Positions 6,511-9,067 of a stretch of 9,067 nt of DNA are shown piece by piece. Under the pieces are notes generated by a model. The model was not told the DNA's origin. It searched no databases and saw nothing but the letters and a program-made list of their open reading frames with translations. The position numbers and the translations under genes were made by a program. Source of the stretch: an uncultured Oscillospiraceae bacterium (GTDB lineage Bacteria > Bacillota > Clostridia > Oscillospirales > Oscillospiraceae); assembly GCA_900758955.1 (NCBI GenBank), contig CAAETL010000055.1, positions 1 through 9,067 on the forward strand. The letters are read 5' to 3'. Every line of letters starts with the position of its first letter. Positions within the stretch are counted from its first letter, which is position 1.

Positions 6511-7457
6511 CCCAAAGCCTCCACAAGGGTCTCCGCGTTGGCGCGAAGGGCATCAACGTAGGTGGATACCCCTACGTCCTGGGTGGGGCCGCTCATAATC
6601 ATGGAGAGAGGATACACGCCCACCTCGGTTTCCCGGGCAATGGCCTGGGCGCTGGAGTCTGAGCCGTTGACCTCCGTAAAAATGGCGGGCAATTTGTGCT
6701 CCTGAATCAGAGCCACGACCTTGGCGATCTCCTGGGCGGAAGCTTCGCTGCCCTCATCCTCCTCAATGGACATGAGCAGGTCCAGACCGAAAGCGTCGGC
6801 AAAGTAAGCGAAGCCGTCGTGAAAGGTAATCAGTTCCCGGCAGACGAGATTTTCCTGCAAGTAATCGGATATGGAAGCTTGGGCGGAGGCCAAAGCCGCC
6901 CAAGCGGATTCGGCGTTTTTGGCATACAACGCTGCGTGGTCAGGGTCCAAGGCAATCAGGGCATCCCGGACGTTGTTCACCATTTGGCAGGCCCGGGTGG
7001 GATCCAGCCAAATGTGGGGGTCGGCGGACCCGTTGGAAGAATCGTTCTCCTGCCCATGAGCGTGGCTGGAATCTCCCGTGGTCAGCAGATCTATATTTTG
7101 AGAACAATCGGCCACCGTGGCGTGGGAGGTTTTTAAAGCCTCGGACATAAAATCCTCCAGGCCTACTCCATTGAGTAGAATCAGATCGGCCCCTTCTAAG
7201 GACTTCATATCGGTAACCGTCAGCGTATAGTCGTGTAGACAGCTCACCGCCTGGTTAATCATCGGCGTTACCGTCACCCCCTCCACGTCGCCCACCACTT
7301 CACAGGCGAAGAGGTAGAGGGGATAGGTGGTGGTCATCACGGACAAGTTGCCTTCGCCAGCGGCGGAATCGCCGTTTTGAGAGTTTGACTTGGGAGCGGA
7401 ACAGGCGGCCAGCAGGAAAACAAAAAGAGAAAGGAGCAGAGCAAGCGTTCTTTTCAT
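6507..7457 (-). CDS. znuA: Zinc/manganese-binding surface lipoprotein (cluster A-I)
   Basis: The 316-residue substrate-binding protein of the importer, tethered to the membrane. A signal peptide ends in lipobox LAAC with Cys19, followed by a Ser/Asn/Gly-rich linker. Three metal-binding His are identifiable: His75 (CLHDYTLT), His148 (DPHIWLDP) and His213 (TFHDGFAYF). A short His/acidic stretch, SHAHGQEND (131-139), precedes the second ligand, as in zinc-binding members. The fourth ligand is usually Asp in a 'LDM' context near the C-terminus; here the matching segment is PLSMIMSGP, with Ser285. The start at 7457 is chosen over 7475 because a GAGG (7466-7469) sits before it and the signal peptide then begins MKRTLALLLS. 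A sigma-A promoter lies at 7497-7525. Zinc is favoured over manganese by the His-rich loop; Zur control is expected but no clear Zur box was seen. Confidence 0.93.
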   Translation of the reverse strand: MKRTLALLLSLFVFLLAACSAPKSNSQNGDSAAGEGNLSVMTTTYPLYLFACEVVGDVEGVTVTPMINQAVSCLHDYTLTVTDMKSLEGADLILLNGVGLEDFMSEALKTSHATVADCSQNIDLLTTGDSSHAHGQENDSSNGSADPHIWLDPTRACQMVNNVRDALIALDPDHAALYAKNAESAWAALASAQASISDYLQENLVCRELITFHDGFAYFADAFGLDLLMSIEEDEGSEASAQEIAKVVALIQEHKLPAIFTEVNGSDSSAQAIARETEVGVYPLSMIMSGPTQDVGVSTYVDALRANAETLVEALG

Positions 7458-7496
7458 GTGGGATACCTCAAACATAGAAATCGGAAGATGTTACAT

Positions 7497-7525
7497 ATTA
7501 TAGCGCAACAGGAACAGTTTGTAAA
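7497..7525 (-). promoter_or_regulatory. Sigma-A promoter of the znuACB operon
   Basis: On the minus strand TTTACA (7520-7525) and a perfect TATAAT (7497-7502) are separated by 17 bases. Transcription would start near 7490, leaving a leader of about 33 nt. I looked for a Zur-like long AT-rich palindrome around it and did not find a convincing one; the nearest symmetry is TGTT/AACA flanking the -10. Confidence 0.8.
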
Positions 7526-7666
7526 ACATTTGCAGGAGAAAAATGGAGGAATGGCGTAGAATTCTCAAGTAAAGGCACACTGCTTTTTGCCAATTGGTAG
7601 ACGAATAGAAGATGCAAAGGCTTTGCGCCCGTTTGGCGTGTTCTTTCCCATCGTTTGACAATGATC
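7526..7666. other. Gap between the znuA and tetR promoters
   Basis: Together with the promoters this belongs to the 335-bp divergent intergenic region 7458-7792. I see no gene in it. It contains two short palindromes, CCAATTGG (7590-7597) and GCAAAG-1-CTTTGC (7614-7626), that could be protein-binding sites, but each is short enough to occur by chance. An additional TTGACA at 7655-7660 has no matching -10. Confidence 0.5.
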
Positions 7667-7695
7667 TTGACAACGAAATCATTTTGGGATATTAT
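7667..7695 (+). promoter_or_regulatory. Sigma-A promoter of the tetR-flavodoxin unit
   Basis: A perfect TTGACA (7667-7672) and TATTAT (7690-7695) are separated by 17 bases. The transcript would start near 7702, inside a 12-bp palindrome, and leave a leader of about 90 nt before the TetR start. Confidence 0.8.
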
Positions 7696-7706
7696 GAACA
7701 TGTTCA
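7695..7706. promoter_or_regulatory. Candidate TetR operator palindrome
   Basis: TGAACATGTTCA is a perfect 12-bp palindrome that begins at the last base of the -10 and covers the predicted start site, the usual place for an autorepressor operator. A second perfect palindrome, AAAACGTTTT (7708-7717), follows at once. Assigning it to the TetR protein encoded just downstream is inference. Confidence 0.5.
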
Positions 7707-7792
7707 GAAAACGTTTTGATATTGTTTTATTTCAGAAAGCCTGGGATTGGCTGAAACGAAACGACAGTATTAAGGGGTGCGGAGGGATCGGA

Positions 7793-8404
7793 ATGCCAAA
7801 GAAGGACCAGGATGCGAAAGAGCGCATTTTCAAAATTGCAACAGACATGTTACGGGATTCGCCGGAACAAATAGACAGGATCACGGTTCGGCAGATTGCG
7901 GAACGCGCCAGGGTAGGGATCGGTTCCATCAATTATCACTTTGGATCAAGAGACAACTTATTAAGCCTAGCTATTGGCGGGATTCTCGCCCAAACGGCGA
8001 ATGGCTTTTTGGAACAAAAAAGCGATCCGGCTTTGCAGCCAGTGGATCAGTTGAAAGCGATGTTAAAAGAACTGTGTCTGATCGCGGTGACCAATGAAAA
8101 ACTCATTCAGTTTACGCTGACCCAAGAACTTATGAAGGGGGATATGCGCACGCCCCTATATCTGGTCCCGCTGCTAAAACAGATTTTCGGGGATGAGAAG
8201 GAAGAAATCCAACTGCGGGTTATTGCCTTACAGATTTTACACCCGATCCAAGTTGCCGGAATCGCACCGGCAGCGTTTCGCATGTATAGCGGCATCGACC
8301 TATATGACACCGAAGCGAGAAACCGATTAATTGACATGCTGATTGATAACCTGGTCGATCAGAGAAACGGAGGAATGTCCCATGAAAGTGTCAACAATGG
8401 TTAG
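7793..8404 (+). CDS. TetR/AcrR-family transcriptional regulator
   Basis: A 203-residue predicted DNA-binding repressor of normal TetR length. The N-terminal helix-turn-helix domain is clear: KERIFKIATDML (helix 1, about 9-20), ITVRQIAERARVGIGSINYHFGSRDNLL (about 30-57) with the family's GSINYHF recognition helix and following turn. The C-terminal half (about 65-195) is helical and would bind an unknown ligand; it gives no clue to its identity. The start at 7793 is preferred over an in-frame ATG at 7655 because GGAGG (7781-7785) lies before it, the longer form adds about 46 residues with no TetR match, and that stretch contains the promoter. It heads a unit with the overlapping membrane-protein gene and the flavodoxin gene, which it probably regulates together with itself. 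Base composition is lower in GC than the genes to its left. Confidence 0.92.
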   Translation: MPKKDQDAKERIFKIATDMLRDSPEQIDRITVRQIAERARVGIGSINYHFGSRDNLLSLAIGGILAQTANGFLEQKSDPALQPVDQLKAMLKELCLIAVTNEKLIQFTLTQELMKGDMRTPLYLVPLLKQIFGDEKEEIQLRVIALQILHPIQVAGIAPAAFRMYSGIDLYDTEARNRLIDMLIDNLVDQRNGGMSHESVNNG

Positions 8405-8582
8405 CGGAAGCATTGCTCTTTTCCTTCTGCTTTCTACCATGATTTGCGGCCTATGGCTCCGGGCGGGCGGAGCGGGTTCCATGAACTTTCATAGTACCTG
8501 TGGCATCGCATCAGTTGTTTTCAGCGCGATTACTTGGGTCCTTTTGGTTTTTACGCTGCGCAATAGAAAGAAAGGAAGCTAA
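8382..8582 (+). CDS. Small two-helix membrane protein
   Basis: A 66-residue protein I do not recognise. It has two hydrophobic segments, about residues 6-27 and 38-59, joined by a short Gly-rich loop (LRAGGAGSMNFHSTC) and ending in a basic tail, RNRKKGS, which predicts that tail to be cytosolic. His37 and Cys40 sit at the start of the second helix; a single His like this could bind heme or metal, but nothing confirms it. The ATG at 8382 has GGAGG (8369-8373) at eight-base spacing, inside the end of the TetR gene, which it overlaps by 23 bp; a longer in-frame start at 8343 has no such site. The flavodoxin gene follows three bases after its stop. The tight overlap and spacing argue that it is a real, co-translated gene, possibly an electron-transfer or anchoring partner of the flavodoxin. 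Confidence 0.75.
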   Translation: MKVSTMVSGSIALFLLLSTMICGLWLRAGGAGSMNFHSTCGIASVVFSAITWVLLVFTLRNRKKGS

Positions 8583-8585
8583 TTG

Positions 8586-9014
8586 ATGCAAACAGTTGTT
8601 TTATTTGCTACAAAATCCGGCGCAACAGCGGAATGCGCTGCTCTCTTGGCCCAAAACCTGAATTGCGCCGCCTATGATTTAACGAAACCTCTGCCCGAAA
8701 TTGAAACATATGATACCATCATTATGGGATCAGGGGTGCGAATGGGGAAGATTTACAAGCCTGCGCTGGGATTCATCCGGCGAAACCTTAACCTGTTGCT
8801 GGCGAGAAGAACGGCCCTCTATTTTTGCAATGCTTACCCCGATACATTTAAAAAAGCGGTTGAAAAAAATATCCCCGCCAAGCTGGTAAAACAGGCCGTT
8901 TGCATTCAGTCCTTTGGGGGCAGACCGCCCCTGTCGTCCGCGCCACTATCCAGTTGGCTCAATCAAAGCAAGCTAGCTTTATTTCTAAAAACCATTCAAG
9001 ATATTTCACAGTAG
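8586..9014 (+). CDS. Flavodoxin-domain protein (HemG-like)
   Basis: A 142-residue flavodoxin-fold protein expected to bind FMN in the cytosol. The phosphate-binding loop ATKSGATAE (8-16) has the T-x-x-G-x-T pattern. The segment DTIIMGSGVRMGKIYKPALGFIRRN (43-67) closely follows the second strand and flavin loop of the flavodoxin_5 / HemG group (compare the 'GASIRYG' of HemG), followed by TALYFCNAY (76-84) and the IQSFGG loop (107-112). HemG itself is protoporphyrinogen oxidase, but this family is broad in anaerobes and no haem genes are nearby, so a general FMN redox role is safer. The start at 8586 is chosen because AAAGGAAG (8571-8578) lies at proper spacing; a TTG three bases earlier is the alternative. 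It is the last gene of the TetR unit and is followed by a strong palindromic terminator. Confidence 0.88.
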   Translation: MQTVVLFATKSGATAECAALLAQNLNCAAYDLTKPLPEIETYDTIIMGSGVRMGKIYKPALGFIRRNLNLLLARRTALYFCNAYPDTFKKAVEKNIPAKLVKQAVCIQSFGGRPPLSSAPLSSWLNQSKLALFLKTIQDISQ

Positions 9015-9027
9015 AGGAATTAGCACA

Positions 9028-9067
9028 ATTAAAAACGCGTCCCGCCTAGGCGGGACGCGTTTTTAAT
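9028..9067. terminator. Bidirectional rho-independent terminator at the window edge
   Basis: A 40-nt perfect palindrome with GC-rich core (ACGCGTCCCGCC and its complement), a CTAG loop, an A-run on the left and a T-run on the right. It can end transcription on both strands: the flavodoxin unit on the plus strand and whatever lies beyond the window on the minus strand. The window ends inside or exactly at its last base, so it may be longer. Confidence 0.92.

Noticed and set aside
7695..7706. A LexA (SOS) box at GAACATGTTC
   Set aside because: The Gram-positive LexA site has a GAAC-4-GTTC arrangement; here the spacing between GAAC and GTTC is two bases, so a local TetR operator fits better.
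7655..7792. N-terminal extension of the TetR gene
   Set aside because: This stretch contains the promoter and palindromes, and a clear GGAGG precedes the ATG at 7793.
1..9067. CRISPR arrays, tRNA or rRNA genes, insertion sequences, prophage genes
   Set aside because: I saw no regularly spaced direct repeats, no tRNA-like cloverleaf, no transposase or integrase motifs and no terminal inverted repeats flanking a gene block.

Overview
The window looks like chromosome of a Gram-positive, low-oxygen Clostridia, most likely an Oscillospiraceae (Flavonifractor/Oscillibacter-like) bacterium. The evidence is strong GGAGG-type ribosome binding sites, lipoprotein signals without outer-membrane genes, a YqeG-type HAD phosphatase, an acidic zinc-ribbon protein of the CD1247 type next to elongation factor P, and moderately GC-rich coding DNA. 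This assignment is inference; no rRNA or tRNA is present to anchor it.

Layout. Positions 48-890 (minus) encode a DUF6612-like lipoprotein, preceded by a long leader. Positions 1164-1937 (minus) encode an unrecognised cytosolic protein with GH18-like barrel motifs. A divergent gap then leads to a plus-strand block: yqeG (2226-2738), an overlapping endonuclease IV-like TIM-barrel gene (2728-3627), then efp (3736-4299) from its own promoter and a CD1247-type zinc-ribbon protein (4337-4771), closed by a strong terminator at 4811-4844. Facing this is a compact zinc/manganese ABC importer operon on the minus strand, znuA-znuC-znuB (7457 down to 4886), whose genes are joined by ATGA overlaps. Divergent from it is a lower-GC, plus-strand unit: a TetR-family regulator (7793-8404), a 66-residue two-helix membrane protein (8382-8582) and a flavodoxin-domain protein (8586-9014). 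It is closed by a 40-nt perfect palindrome that ends exactly at the window edge.

How the parts work together. The znu genes form one import system: surface lipoprotein binds metal, permease moves it, ATPase powers it. The TetR-membrane-flavodoxin unit is probably self-regulated, with a perfect 12-bp palindrome at its -10 element and start region. efp and the zinc-ribbon gene are probably co-transcribed. Most of the window is ordinary housekeeping DNA. I did not find a clearly new defence or mobile system. The best leads are the endonuclease IV-like protein lacking one metal ligand, the unknown barrel protein, a metal-binding protein missing its usual fourth ligand, and the small TetR-linked operon.
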